The notes beneath the pieces are model-generated. The model searched no databases. It was not told the DNA's origin and saw only the letters and a program-made list of their open reading frames with translations. A stretch of DNA of 64,000 bases from Paractinoplanes durhamensis (GTDB lineage: Bacteria; Actinomycetota; Actinomycetes; Mycobacteriales; Micromonosporaceae), in NCBI RefSeq assembly GCF_016862175.1, contig NZ_BOML01000005.1:152862-216861 (forward strand), read 5' to 3'. This document shows, in pieces, positions 22,924 through 30,682 of the stretch (positions are counted from its first letter, which is position 1; every line of letters begins with the position of its first letter). The position numbers and the translations under genes were made by a program.

Positions 22924-24570
22924 TCACGAGCAGCGCCGCAGCCGGATCCACCGATAGCCATACCCGGCGACCGGAACCTGGTCGAACTTGCCCAGGTCAG
23001 GATATTTCTGGTCGGCCAGCACGTCGGTCGGGGAATCGGCGTCGGCATAGACGGAGCTGAGGTCGACGACCGCATCATTTGTGCACAGGTTGTGCACAAA
23101 CATCATCGTACCGGTGGCGTCGTCCGCGCGGTGCACCAGGACGCCCTCGGGAACCGGCACATCCACGTGGGCGCAGGCGCCGGCGCCGACCTCGGGGGCC
23201 TCCCGGAGGGTCCGGATCATCCGCTCGAACCAGGAGAGCAGCGACTTCGGGTCGGCCCGCTGATCCGACGCGTTGACCTTGCGATAGTCGAACTCGCCGG
23301 TGCTGACCACCGGGCGGATCAGCTTCTCGCTGTCGGCGGTGGAGAAGCCGGCGTTGGCCAGCAGGTTCCACTGCATCGGCGTCCGGATCGCGTTGCGCCC
23401 CTCCAGCCGCAGGTCGTCGCCCATGCCGAGCTCCTCGCCGTAGCGCACCACCGGGGTGCCGCGCAGGCTGAACTGCAGCGAGTAGGCCAGCTCGAGCCGC
23501 CGCCGGTCGCCGCCCAGCATCGGGGCCAGCCGCCGCCGGATTCCCCGCCCGTACAGCTGCATGTCCTCGTCCGGGCCGAACTCGGCGAAGACCAGGTTGC
23601 GCTGGTCGGCGGTGAGCCGGGACAGGTCGATCTCGTCGTGGTTGCGCAGGAACGTGGCCCACTGGCCGCCCGGCGGCAGCTTCGGCGTCTCGCGCAGCGC
23701 CGCGATGATCGACTCCGGGTTCTGCCGGGCCAGCGCCAGGATCAGCTGACCGTTGAGCATGAAGTCGAACAGCATGTGGATGCGGTTGTTCGAGCCACCG
23801 CCATCGCCGAAGAACGTCACCAGTTGGTCCGGCTCGACGTTCGCCTCGGCCAGCAGGACCGCGTCACCCTTGCGCCACTGGACGTACTGCCGCAGGTCGG
23901 TCAGGTAGTCCATGTCCTTGGGCGAATTCGGGTTACCCGGCTCGGTCTCCTCGATGATGAACGGCACCGCGTCCATCCGGAACCCGGCCACCCCGAGCTG
24001 CAGCCAGAACGCGCAGATCTTCTTGATCTCCTCGCGGACCGCCGGGTTCTTGATGTTGAGGTCGGGCTGGAACTTGTAGAAGCGGTGGTAATACCAGAGC
24101 TTCGCGGTGCGGTCGTAGGACCACGTCTCGCCCTGCTCGCCGGGGAAAACCATGCCCTGGTGCCGGTCGGAGGGCGCGCTGTCGGCCCAGACATACCAGT
24201 CGCGGTACGGCGAATCCGGTGACGACCGGGCCGACTGGAACCACGGGTGCTGGTCGGAGGTGTGGTTCACGACCAGGTCGATGATCACCTTGATGCCGAG
24301 GTTGCCCGCCTCGTGCAGCAGCTGGGCGAAGTCGCCGAGGGTGCCGAGCCGCGGGTCGACGTTGTAGAAGTCCTCCACGTCATACCCGTCGTCGCGGCCG
24401 GGGGTCGGATGGATCGGGTTGAGCCACAGACAGGTGACACCGAGGCGGGCCAGGTAGTCCAGCCGGCCGATCAGGCCACGGATGTCACCGACACCGTCGG
24501 CGTTGGAATCGGCGAACGTGTCGATGTCGAGGCAGTAGACGACGGCCTTCTGGTACCACCGGTCACTCAT
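22924..24570 (-). CDS. GH13 alpha-glucanotransferase, trehalose-synthase-like
   Basis: A 548-residue family GH13 enzyme. The conserved regions are DLVVNHTSDQHPW, nucleophile in GFRMDAVPF (Asp near 200), acid/base in VLLAEANVEP (Glu near 239) and transition-state Asp in FLRNHDEIDL (near 311). The start WYQKAVVYCLDIDTFADSNADGVGDIRGL and length fit trehalose synthase/maltose-converting enzymes (TreS-like, GH13_16) more than secreted amylases. There is no signal peptide, so it is cytoplasmic. It overlaps the upstream membrane protein gene by four bases (ATGA), placing it in the padR-led operon. Confidence 0.88.
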   Translation of the reverse strand: MSDRWYQKAVVYCLDIDTFADSNADGVGDIRGLIGRLDYLARLGVTCLWLNPIHPTPGRDDGYDVEDFYNVDPRLGTLGDFAQLLHEAGNLGIKVIIDLVVNHTSDQHPWFQSARSSPDSPYRDWYVWADSAPSDRHQGMVFPGEQGETWSYDRTAKLWYYHRFYKFQPDLNIKNPAVREEIKKICAFWLQLGVAGFRMDAVPFIIEETEPGNPNSPKDMDYLTDLRQYVQWRKGDAVLLAEANVEPDQLVTFFGDGGGSNNRIHMLFDFMLNGQLILALARQNPESIIAALRETPKLPPGGQWATFLRNHDEIDLSRLTADQRNLVFAEFGPDEDMQLYGRGIRRRLAPMLGGDRRRLELAYSLQFSLRGTPVVRYGEELGMGDDLRLEGRNAIRTPMQWNLLANAGFSTADSEKLIRPVVSTGEFDYRKVNASDQRADPKSLLSWFERMIRTLREAPEVGAGACAHVDVPVPEGVLVHRADDATGTMMFVHNLCTNDAVVDLSSVYADADSPTDVLADQKYPDLGKFDQVPVAGYGYRWIRLRRCS

Positions 24571-25490
24571 GCCCCCTTACTTGTCCCCGCCATCGGGGCC
24601 CGAAACCGCCTGTCGATTTCGGCAGCGACGACGAACGCGGCGGCCGGCACGATCACGAGCACCGCCCACTGCACCGGGCTGATCAGCATGATCGCCTCGG
24701 GGTGGCCCATGTTGTGCCGGACGAAGCCGTCGAACCCGAGCCGGATCAGGGGGAAGACCGCGAGCACCGGAACCCCGAAGGCGATCACCCGGCCGCGGAT
24801 GGCGGGATCCAGGCGGGCGACCCCGATCAGCGTCAGCACCGCGGCCGCACCGAACAGCGGCACCCGCAGGTTCAAGGGCGCCATGCCCTGGGCGATCAGC
24901 ACCACCCCGGCCGCCACCACGAACGGCCACCCTCGGGGGATGGCACGCCGGGCGGACACCGCGGCGGCGATCAGTACGACGGTCGCGGCCACGAAGATCC
25001 AGTACGCGTTCAGGACCTGGGCGGGAGTGTCCAAGTAGTACCGGAACGGGGCGACGATCTCGCCGGCCAGCCCGGCCGCCGCGCCCGTCACACCGAGCAG
25101 CCGGATGCCCAGCACGGCACCGGTCAGCGCGACCGCCCAGCCGAGGAGCCGGACCATGTCGACCCCGTAGAACGGGGAGATGTCGTAACCCGGCCACCGC
25201 ACCATCGACAGGATCGCCATCGCGAACCGCCGGACGGCCATCGCCAACAGCAGAAGCGAGCCGAAGAACTGCACCGCGTACGCCGCATGCCGCCACCGCT
25301 CGTCCCGGAACCCGGCGAACGTCTCCCGGAACCTGGCGCCGAGGGCGGCCCGCACGAGATCGGCGGTCACGGCCGGACCGGTGCGGCCGTCGGCCAGCAG
25401 GACGCCGAGCATCTCCTCGCCGTACTCGGCCCGGTGGTCCTTGGGGTAGAGCGCGATCAGGCGACGGAAGCGTTTCTCCGGCGTGGTCAT
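24567..25490 (-). CDS. PadR-linked multi-pass membrane protein
   Basis: A 307-residue protein with a soluble N-terminal segment of about 60 residues (FRRLIALYPKDHRAEYGEEMLGVLLADG), a signature often found beside PadR regulators in actinobacteria. About seven membrane helices follow (AVQFFGSLLLLAMAV, LLGWAVALTGAVLGIRLL, ATVVLIAAAVSA, WPFVVAAGVVLIAQG, AVLTLIGVARL, WAVLVIVPAAAFVVA). It lies between padR and the GH13 gene with ATGA overlaps on both sides. Function unknown; a role in cell-envelope stress sensing is speculative. Confidence 0.78.
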   Translation of the reverse strand: MTTPEKRFRRLIALYPKDHRAEYGEEMLGVLLADGRTGPAVTADLVRAALGARFRETFAGFRDERWRHAAYAVQFFGSLLLLAMAVRRFAMAILSMVRWPGYDISPFYGVDMVRLLGWAVALTGAVLGIRLLGVTGAAAGLAGEIVAPFRYYLDTPAQVLNAYWIFVAATVVLIAAAVSARRAIPRGWPFVVAAGVVLIAQGMAPLNLRVPLFGAAAVLTLIGVARLDPAIRGRVIAFGVPVLAVFPLIRLGFDGFVRHNMGHPEAIMLISPVQWAVLVIVPAAAFVVAAEIDRRFRAPMAGTSKGA

Positions 25491-25834
25491 GAGGTGGCTC
25501 CCCCGAGCTCGATCCGGCGGATGCGCAGGCGGCGCTCCGCGATGGTGGCCTGTGTGCGCAGGCGGGCGGTCTCGGCGGTCAGGCTCCGCTCGCCGGTCGC
25601 GGTGAGCCGGTAGTAGCGCCGCAGGCGGGACTGGACGATCTCCTCGCGGTCGGCCTCGATCAGCCCCTCGGTGCGCAGCCGGTCGAGCGCCGCGTAGAGC
25701 GTGCCGGCCCGCAACCGGACCCGGCCGCCGGTCATCCCGGCGATGTCCTCGATCACCGCGTAGCCGTGCTGCGGCCCGCCGGCGAGGGCGGTGAGGACCA
25801 GGAAGGTCGGCTCGCGCATCGGTCCGTCGGTCAC
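25487..25834 (-). CDS. PadR-family transcriptional repressor
   Basis: A 115-residue PadR regulator. The winged helix is MREPTFLVLTALAGGPQHGYAVIEDIAGMTGGRVRLRAGTLYAALDRLRTEGLI, with the canonical GTLY motif; the C-terminal helix (SLTAETARLRTQATIAERRLRI) dimerises. GTG 25834 or ATG 25819 could start translation; neither has a clear ribosome site, so leaderless expression is possible. A perfect 23-bp palindrome ends 8 bases upstream. padR, the membrane protein and GH13 genes overlap by four bases each and are one operon. Confidence 0.92.
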   Translation of the reverse strand: MTDGPMREPTFLVLTALAGGPQHGYAVIEDIAGMTGGRVRLRAGTLYAALDRLRTEGLIEADREEIVQSRLRRYYRLTATGERSLTAETARLRTQATIAERRLRIRRIELGGATS

Positions 25835-25842
25835 GTCGGCAG

Positions 25843-25865
25843 CATATACCGATGATCGGTATATG
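25843..25865. promoter_or_regulatory. Perfect 23-bp PadR operator palindrome
   Basis: CATATACCGAT (25843-25853) and ATCGGTATATG (25855-25865) are exact inverted copies around one G. PadR-family operators are often ATAC/GTAT palindromes of this kind. It stands between padR and the divergent DedA gene (start 25905), so it may control both. Confidence 0.85.
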
Positions 25866-25904
25866 AGAACGGTTGAGAGCAGCGGAGTCGGGTAGACATG
25901 AGCG

Positions 25905-26561
25905 ATGGCAGAAAGCGATCTGGGGCAGCTGAGCGGGCTCACCGGCTGGGTCGCGTCGGTGATCGAGTCACTCGGCGAGGTGGGCGTCGGCCTGCTCGTC
26001 GCGCTGGAAAATCTGGTGCCGCCGATCCCGAGCGAGATCGTGCTGTCGCTGGCCGGCTACCTCGCCGCCGAGGGCCGGGTGAACCTGGTCCTGGTGCTGA
26101 TCGCGGCGACCGCCGGCTCGGTCGGCGGCGCGGTGATCCTGTACTGGCTCGGCCGGGCGCTCGGCGAGGAGCGGCTGCGGCGATGGCTCGACCGGATCCC
26201 GCTGGTCGACGCGACGGACCTGGACAAGGCGGATCGGTGGTTCGAGAAGCACGAGCGGAATGCCGTGCTCTTCGGGCGCTGCGCCCCGGTCGTACGCTCG
26301 CTGGTCTCGATCCCGGCCGGCGCCAATCGCATGCCGCTCGGGCAGTTCGTGGTGTTCACCACGATCGGCAGCGGGGTGTGGAACGCGCTGTTCGTTCTGG
26401 CCGGCTACCTGCTCGGCGAGCGCTGGCAGAACGTCGAGCAGTACAGCCACTGGTTCGACTACGGGGTCGGCGCGATCTTCGCCGGCACCGTCATCTGGTG
26501 GGTCGTGAAGAAGACGCGCGGCCGCAAGGAAGCGGCCGCGCGCCCCGTCAACCGTGACTAG
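25905..26561 (+). CDS. DedA-family membrane protein
   Basis: A 218-residue DedA/SNARE-associated protein. Signature elements: the re-entrant ENLVPPIPSEIVLSLAGYLA with its conserved Glu, then GSVGGAVILYWLGRALGEE, FEKHERNAVLFGRCAPVVRSLVSIPAGANRMP (conserved Arg-rich F/GR...P...R...PAG) and GSGVWNALFVLAGYLLGERW. DedA proteins flip undecaprenyl phosphate or phospholipids and support proton motive force and envelope integrity. The stop TAG shares CTAG (26558-26561) with the stop of the convergent chitinase. A GC-rich hairpin lies within its 3' coding end (26515-26542). Confidence 0.93.
   Translation: MAESDLGQLSGLTGWVASVIESLGEVGVGLLVALENLVPPIPSEIVLSLAGYLAAEGRVNLVLVLIAATAGSVGGAVILYWLGRALGEERLRRWLDRIPLVDATDLDKADRWFEKHERNAVLFGRCAPVVRSLVSIPAGANRMPLGQFVVFTTIGSGVWNALFVLAGYLLGERWQNVEQYSHWFDYGVGAIFAGTVIWWVVKKTRGRKEAAARPVNRD
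26515..26542 (-). terminator. Hairpin inside dedA, likely terminator for the chitinase operon
   Basis: CGCGCGGCCGC (26515-26525) and GCGGCCGCGCG (26532-26542) are exact inverted copies with a six-base loop. On the minus strand the stem begins 16 bases past the chitinase stop. It lies within codons for the basic C-terminal tail of the DedA protein. Confidence 0.55.
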
Positions 26562-27751
26562 AACCCTGCACTGATCTTCGTGAAGGCCCAGTCGGCCTGC
26601 GCGATACCCGAGCAGTTGGAGACCACGCCGCCCCCGGCGCAGCCTCGGTCCCGGTTGACCGCCCAGAAGGTGAACCGCGCGAAGCCCTTGCTCTTGGCGT
26701 AGTCGCGGATCCGCGTCCAGGTGTCGGTGGAGGTCAGCTCCTGCTGGTCGGACAGACCGTTCATGCCGGAGATGCCCATGTGGCTGTAGGCCTGCGCGTC
26801 GGTGTAGCCGAACGTGGTCTTGAGCAGGTTCTTCAGCGCCTCGGACGAGTTCACCGTGTTGCCGTACATGTCGGCGCCGCCGCCGAAGTCGAACGGCATC
26901 TGGGTGAAGATGTCGATGTTCGCGCCGAGCGCCTTGGCCTGCTGCACGAGCCGGGTGCCGTAGTAGGTCGGGCCGGTCGTCGCGGTGCCGAAGGTGAGGA
27001 TCGTCTTCACCGACGGGTTGTTCTGCTTGATGATCTTCAGAGCGCCGAGAACCCGGTCCTGCACCGCGGTGTTCTCGAACTCGTCGGTGTTCTCGATGTC
27101 GATGTCGATCGACTTGAGCGCGAACGCGTCGATGATCTTCTGGTACGCGCCGGCCAGCGCCGCGGTGGTGGTGCAGTTCGGGCCGAGCTTGTTACCGCTG
27201 TAGCCGCCGACCGACGGGACGATGTCCGCGCCGGCCGCCTTGATCTGCGCGATGTAGCTGGCGTGCACGCCGCCGGTCAGGCCGGTCTCGCCGTCCCAGG
27301 CCGGGTTGCAGCCGTTGCTGGCGAGCACGAACGCCATGGTGAACGCCTTGATGCCGGTCGCGCTGGTGACCGTCGACGGCGCCGGCGGGTTGCCCCAGCC
27401 CGGGTAGACGTACGGCGACGAGGCCATCTTGGTGCCGGTCGACGGCGGGGTCGTGGTCGGGCCGGTGGTCGGCGGCGTGGTCGGCGTGGTCGTGCCGCCA
27501 CAGGCGCCGTTGTCGGCCCACACGTCCCACTGGCCCGAGTGGGTGGCCGGCGACTCGTTCTGGGTCCACCACTTGGCGGTGTAGTTGTGGCCGCTCTGCG
27601 AAGCGCTGTTGCCGCCGACGTAGACGGCGCTCGAGGACCAGGCGGCGGCACAGGCGGTGGCCGCGTTCGACATGGTCATGGGGATGATCGCAGCGGACAG
27701 GCCGGTGGCGGCCACCGCGCCGAGGACCAGCAGTTTTCTGCCGAGTTTCAC
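26558..27751 (-). CDS. Secreted GH18 chitinase with N-terminal CBM5/12-type module (B)
   Basis: A 397-residue exoenzyme. Signal peptide: KLGRKLLVLGAVAATGLSAAIIP...SNA. Then a chitin-binding module (AWSSSAVYVGGNSAS...QNESPATHSGQWDVWADNGAC), a short Thr/Pro linker, and the GH18 barrel from about residue 110. The active-site motif reads SIDIDIEN with the proton-donor Glu near residue 220; the first Asp-Gly of the usual DGxDxDxE is replaced by Lys-Ser, as in hevamine-like bacterial chitinases. Substrate: chitin or GlcNAc oligomers. GTG 27751 follows GGAG. It starts 14 bases after the chitinase A stop, so both are one operon. Confidence 0.92.
   Translation of the reverse strand: MKLGRKLLVLGAVAATGLSAAIIPMTMSNAATACAAAWSSSAVYVGGNSASQSGHNYTAKWWTQNESPATHSGQWDVWADNGACGGTTTPTTPPTTGPTTTPPSTGTKMASSPYVYPGWGNPPAPSTVTSATGIKAFTMAFVLASNGCNPAWDGETGLTGGVHASYIAQIKAAGADIVPSVGGYSGNKLGPNCTTTAALAGAYQKIIDAFALKSIDIDIENTDEFENTAVQDRVLGALKIIKQNNPSVKTILTFGTATTGPTYYGTRLVQQAKALGANIDIFTQMPFDFGGGADMYGNTVNSSEALKNLLKTTFGYTDAQAYSHMGISGMNGLSDQQELTSTDTWTRIRDYAKSKGFARFTFWAVNRDRGCAGGGVVSNCSGIAQADWAFTKISAGF
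27511..27624. repeat. Chitin-binding-module DNA, copy 1 of 3
   Basis: About 110 bases coding the CBM core (from the GGNSAS strand to WADNG) are nearly identical to segments at 28771-28886 and 47219-47332; differences are mostly silent. The three chitinase catalytic domains are much less alike, so the module may have spread by duplication or gene conversion. Confidence 0.75.
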
Positions 27752-27765
27752 GGGGACTCCAGTTT

Positions 27766-29010
27766 TCAGGGGAGTGTGGAGAGGTGCGGCTTGACGGTGT
27801 TGGCGAACGAGTTGCCGTTGGTGACATCCCAGTTGATCGACCAGGTCATGGCGCCCCGAATGCCGGGATAGGTGGCCGGCGGCTTGAAACTTCCGCAGTT
27901 GGTGCCGCGGGCCAGGCAGTCGAGGGCGGCGTTGACGTTGGCCGGTGACTGGTAGCCGCCGCCGGCCGCGCTGGTCGACGCGGGCAGACCGAGGGCGACC
28001 TGGTCGGGGCGCAGGCCGTTCTGGGTCTGGATGCAGGCCAGCGCGGTCAGGAAGTTGACGTTGCCCGGCGAGTACGCGTTCATCTGGTCGCAGCCGAGCA
28101 TCGCGCCGGAGTTGTAGTACTGGGTGTGCACCACGGTGAGGATGTCCTTGATGGACAGGGCCAGCGCGAAGTACGACGAACCGGTGCTCTGCATGTCGAT
28201 GGTCTGCGGCGCCATCGTGATGATCAGGTTGGCCCCGGCCTTGGCCCGCAGGCTGCGCAGCGCGGAGGCCATGTAGGTCGAGTTGAGGCCGTTCTCCAGG
28301 TCGATGTCGACGCCGTCGAAGCCGTACGTCGTCATCAGGGTGTAGACCGAGTTGGCGAAGTTGGTGGCGGCGGTCGAGTCGGCGACGCTGACCGTGCCCT
28401 TCTCCCCGCCGACCGAGATGATCACCTTTTTGCCGCGCGAGTGCAGGGTGGCGATGTCGGCCTTGAACTGGGCGTCGGTGTAGCCGCCGACCTGCGCCGC
28501 GAGGCCGGAGTCGAGGGTGAAGGTGACTGCGCCGGGGGTGCCGCTCGCGTCGGCGAAGGCCACCGCGATCAGGTCGTAGCTGGTCGGGACGGCGGCGAGC
28601 TTGAGGGCGGCCGCGCCGTTGTAGAAGTTCTGCCAGTAGCCGGTGAGGAAGTGGGCCGGCAGCGTGCCATTCCCAGGGGGCGTCGTCGTGGGCGCGGTGG
28701 TCGGCGGAGTTGTGGTGGGGGCCGTGGTCGGCGGAGTCGTCGTGGGCGTCGACGTTCCGCAGGTGCCGTTGTCGGCCCACACGTCCCACTGGCCGGAGTG
28801 GGTGGCCGGGGATTCGTTCTGGGTCCACCACTTGGCGGTGTAGTTGTGGCCGTTCTGCGACGCGCTGTTGCCACCGACGTAGACCTGGGTGGAACTCCAC
28901 GCGGAGGTGCAGGCGACGGCCGCGCCGGCCGTGCCGGAGAAGTAGACCGCCGCGCCGCCGGCGACCAGCGCCGCCACGGTCGCGAGGACCACCGATCTGG
29001 AGCGCTTCAT
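27766..29010 (-). CDS. Secreted GH18 chitinase with N-terminal CBM5/12-type module (A)
   Basis: A 414-residue exoenzyme. Signal peptide MKRSRSVVLATVAALVAGGAAVYFSG; CBM with AWSSTQVYVGGNSAS...WWTQNESPAT; a TTPPTTAPTT-type linker; GH18 barrel from about residue 110 (LPAHFLTGYWQNFYNGA). The catalytic motif YGFDGVDIDLEN is intact with Glu near residue 238, and AMTWSINWD closes the barrel. It resembles Streptomyces chitinase C/D catalytic domains and should release chitobiose from chitin. ATG 29010 has GGAGGGA upstream. It leads an operon with chitinase B. An AT-rich motif at 29044-29072 is shared with chitinase C. Confidence 0.94.
   Translation of the reverse strand: MKRSRSVVLATVAALVAGGAAVYFSGTAGAAVACTSAWSSTQVYVGGNSASQNGHNYTAKWWTQNESPATHSGQWDVWADNGTCGTSTPTTTPPTTAPTTTPPTTAPTTTPPGNGTLPAHFLTGYWQNFYNGAAALKLAAVPTSYDLIAVAFADASGTPGAVTFTLDSGLAAQVGGYTDAQFKADIATLHSRGKKVIISVGGEKGTVSVADSTAATNFANSVYTLMTTYGFDGVDIDLENGLNSTYMASALRSLRAKAGANLIITMAPQTIDMQSTGSSYFALALSIKDILTVVHTQYYNSGAMLGCDQMNAYSPGNVNFLTALACIQTQNGLRPDQVALGLPASTSAAGGGYQSPANVNAALDCLARGTNCGSFKPPATYPGIRGAMTWSINWDVTNGNSFANTVKPHLSTLP
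28771..28886. repeat. Chitin-binding-module DNA, copy 2 of 3
   Basis: Second copy of the near-identical CBM-coding segment (see 27511-27624 and 47219-47332), here within chitinase A. Confidence 0.75.
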
Positions 29011-29043
29011 CGCCGTCCCTCCACGTAGTCCTGTGATATGCGT

Positions 29044-29072
29044 CAATCTTTAGGACTGTTAACAATAAAGTC
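29044..29072 (-). promoter_or_regulatory. AT-rich motif upstream of chitinase A
   Basis: On the plus strand the blocks CAAT, TTAGGA, TTAAC and TAAAGTC occur in this order; the same order occurs at 47456-47492 before chitinase C. GGACT/AGTCC also form an inverted repeat. The site ends 33 bases before the start codon, in an otherwise very GC-rich region. A common promoter or regulator site for chitinases is inferred. Confidence 0.55.
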
Positions 29073-29135
29073 CAGAGGGGCGGACGTTAAAGAACCTTAA
29101 ATCTTTCGCACCTTTTGCAGACATGCGAACAGGGC

Positions 29136-29159
29136 CGAACGCGCAGGTCAGCGCGTTCG
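29136..29159 (-). terminator. Hairpin terminator after the GH16 gene
   Basis: CGAACGCGC (29136-29144) and GCGCGTTCG (29151-29159) are exact inverted copies with a six-base loop, 19 bases past the beta-glucanase stop on the minus strand. A T/A-rich tract follows. Confidence 0.7.
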
Positions 29160-29177
29160 ACCCATCGACCCTGGTGA

Positions 29178-30575
29178 CTACTTGCGGAACTGGATCCAGT
29201 TGACGTTGACGAAGTCGTTCGGCTGCCCACTGGTGAAGGTCAGGTAGACCGTGTGGGTGCCGGTGACCGCGGAGACGTTGCCCGGGATCGACGTCCAGGA
29301 CTGCCACCCGCCCGTGCTCGCCAGCGCGAAGCTGCCGATCGGCGCGTTCGAGCGGCTGTCCAGGCGGACCTCGACCAGGCCGCTGATCCCGGTGCCCGCA
29401 CCGGAGGCGACCCGGGCGACGAAGTCCTTCACCCCGCCGCTGCCGAAGTTGACGTTGTTGAACTGGGCCCAGTCGCCGTTCGCGATGGATCCGATGTCCT
29501 GGCCGCCCTCGGAGCAGGTCTCGGCGATCACGCCGGACTGCGCGTTGAACGACTCGGCCTCGATCTTGGCGAAGGCGTCCCGGGTGGTGCCGCTGGTCGG
29601 CGCCGTGGTGGGCGACGTGGTCGGCGGAGTGGTCGTCGTGCCGCCCGAGGACTGGTAGACGGCCACGTAGTCGACGGTCATCGGCACGCCGGACTGCGTC
29701 GCCGACGTGGGGCCGCCGCCGAACGCGGCCGGGAAGCCGCCGCCGATCGCCACGTTGAGGATCACGAACATGCCGTGCTGGGTGGCGTTGTTCCAGGTGG
29801 TCGCGTCGATCTGGGACGAGTTGAGGGTGAAGTAGTTGACGCCGTCCAGATACCACCGCATCTGCTCGGGCGAGACGCTGCGGTCGTACTCCACCGCGTA
29901 CGTGTGCATCGCGGTCTGGCAGCCGGAGCAGGCCTTCTCACCGCTGGTGAGGCCGGTGGTCTCGTTGCAGACACCGCCCGGGTTGGTGCCGCAGTGCAGG
30001 GCCGCAAAGACCGAGGACCGGCCGTTGATGTCCTCCATGATGTCCCACTCGCCGATGCTCGGCCAGTTGCTCGCACCCACCGGGCGGGCGGCCGCGCCGA
30101 GCGCCCAGAACGCCGGCCAGTAGCCGGCCGCCGCGGCGCCGCTCACGTTCGGCTGCTGCAGTCGCGCCTCGATCCGCACCTTGCCACCGGCCGGCGCCGC
30201 GAAGTCGGTGCGCTGTGTCTCGACCCGCCCGGACGTCCAGTTGCCGGCCGAGTCCCGGATCGGCTTGATCACCAGGTTGCCGCTGCCGTCCTGGTAGACG
30301 TTGCTGGTCGAGTCGGTCATCGTCTCGATCTCGCCGGTGCCCCAGTTGGCCGCGCCGCCCGCGTATCCGGTGCCGATGTCGTAGAGCCAGTTCGTGCGGT
30401 TCAGGCCGGTGCCGGCCGCGCCGGTGAAGTCGTCGCTGAAGACGGTGGTCATGCCGGACGGGGCGGCGGGGACGGCCGCGTTGGCATCCATCGTGAAGAC
30501 GGCGGTCGCGGCGACCGCGACGGTGGCGGTCGCGATCGCGAGGAGACCGCGGAGTCTCTTCCGGGAACGGGACAT
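29178..30575 (-). CDS. Secreted GH16 beta-1,3-glucanase (laminarinase) with CBM6
   Basis: A 465-residue exoenzyme. Signal peptide RKRLRGLLAIATATVAVAATAVFTMDANA. The GH16 domain (residues 38-300) has the catalytic signature GEWDIMED (nucleophile and acid/base Glu around residues 175-180), with YWPAFWALG and RWYLDGVNYF of the substrate cleft. A Thr/Pro linker leads to a C-terminal CBM6-type module (KIEAESFNAQSGV...DWAQFNNVNFG...VNVNWIQF). It should cleave beta-1,3-glucan of fungal or algal walls. A perfect LacI/CebR-like palindrome lies 51 bases upstream, so expression is probably induced by glucan- or cello-oligosaccharides. Confidence 0.93.
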   Translation of the reverse strand: MSRSRKRLRGLLAIATATVAVAATAVFTMDANAAVPAAPSGMTTVFSDDFTGAAGTGLNRTNWLYDIGTGYAGGAANWGTGEIETMTDSTSNVYQDGSGNLVIKPIRDSAGNWTSGRVETQRTDFAAPAGGKVRIEARLQQPNVSGAAAAGYWPAFWALGAAARPVGASNWPSIGEWDIMEDINGRSSVFAALHCGTNPGGVCNETTGLTSGEKACSGCQTAMHTYAVEYDRSVSPEQMRWYLDGVNYFTLNSSQIDATTWNNATQHGMFVILNVAIGGGFPAAFGGGPTSATQSGVPMTVDYVAVYQSSGGTTTTPPTTSPTTAPTSGTTRDAFAKIEAESFNAQSGVIAETCSEGGQDIGSIANGDWAQFNNVNFGSGGVKDFVARVASGAGTGISGLVEVRLDSRSNAPIGSFALASTGGWQSWTSIPGNVSAVTGTHTVYLTFTSGQPNDFVNVNWIQFRK

Positions 30576-30625
30576 GGGTTGCGCCTTTCCGCAGGGGGGT
30601 CGGTTTGGCGGGAGTCGGAGCGCTG

Positions 30626-30639
30626 TGAGAGCGCTCTCA
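30626..30639. promoter_or_regulatory. LacI/CebR-like operator upstream of the glucanase gene
   Basis: TGAGAGCGCTCTCA is a perfect 14-bp palindrome. It differs from the known actinobacterial CebR box TGGGAGCGCTCCCA by one symmetric base pair. It stands 51 bases before the GH16 start. The regulator gene is not in the window. Confidence 0.8.
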
Positions 30640-30682
30640 GCAGATTTCACGCTTGTTACGGGGAGGTTGTCAATATTGGCGA

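Noticed and set aside
28680..28760. Repetitive GTGGTCGGCGG-like tract
   Set aside because: It codes the Thr/Pro linker of chitinase A; similar tracts at 27450, 29600 and 47120 have the same cause and are not independent DNA repeats.
26558..29065. Single 835-codon minus-strand frame across both chitinases A and B
   Set aside because: Chitinase B has its own GTG, ribosome site and signal peptide at 27751; the upstream part is an out-of-frame reading of chitinase A.
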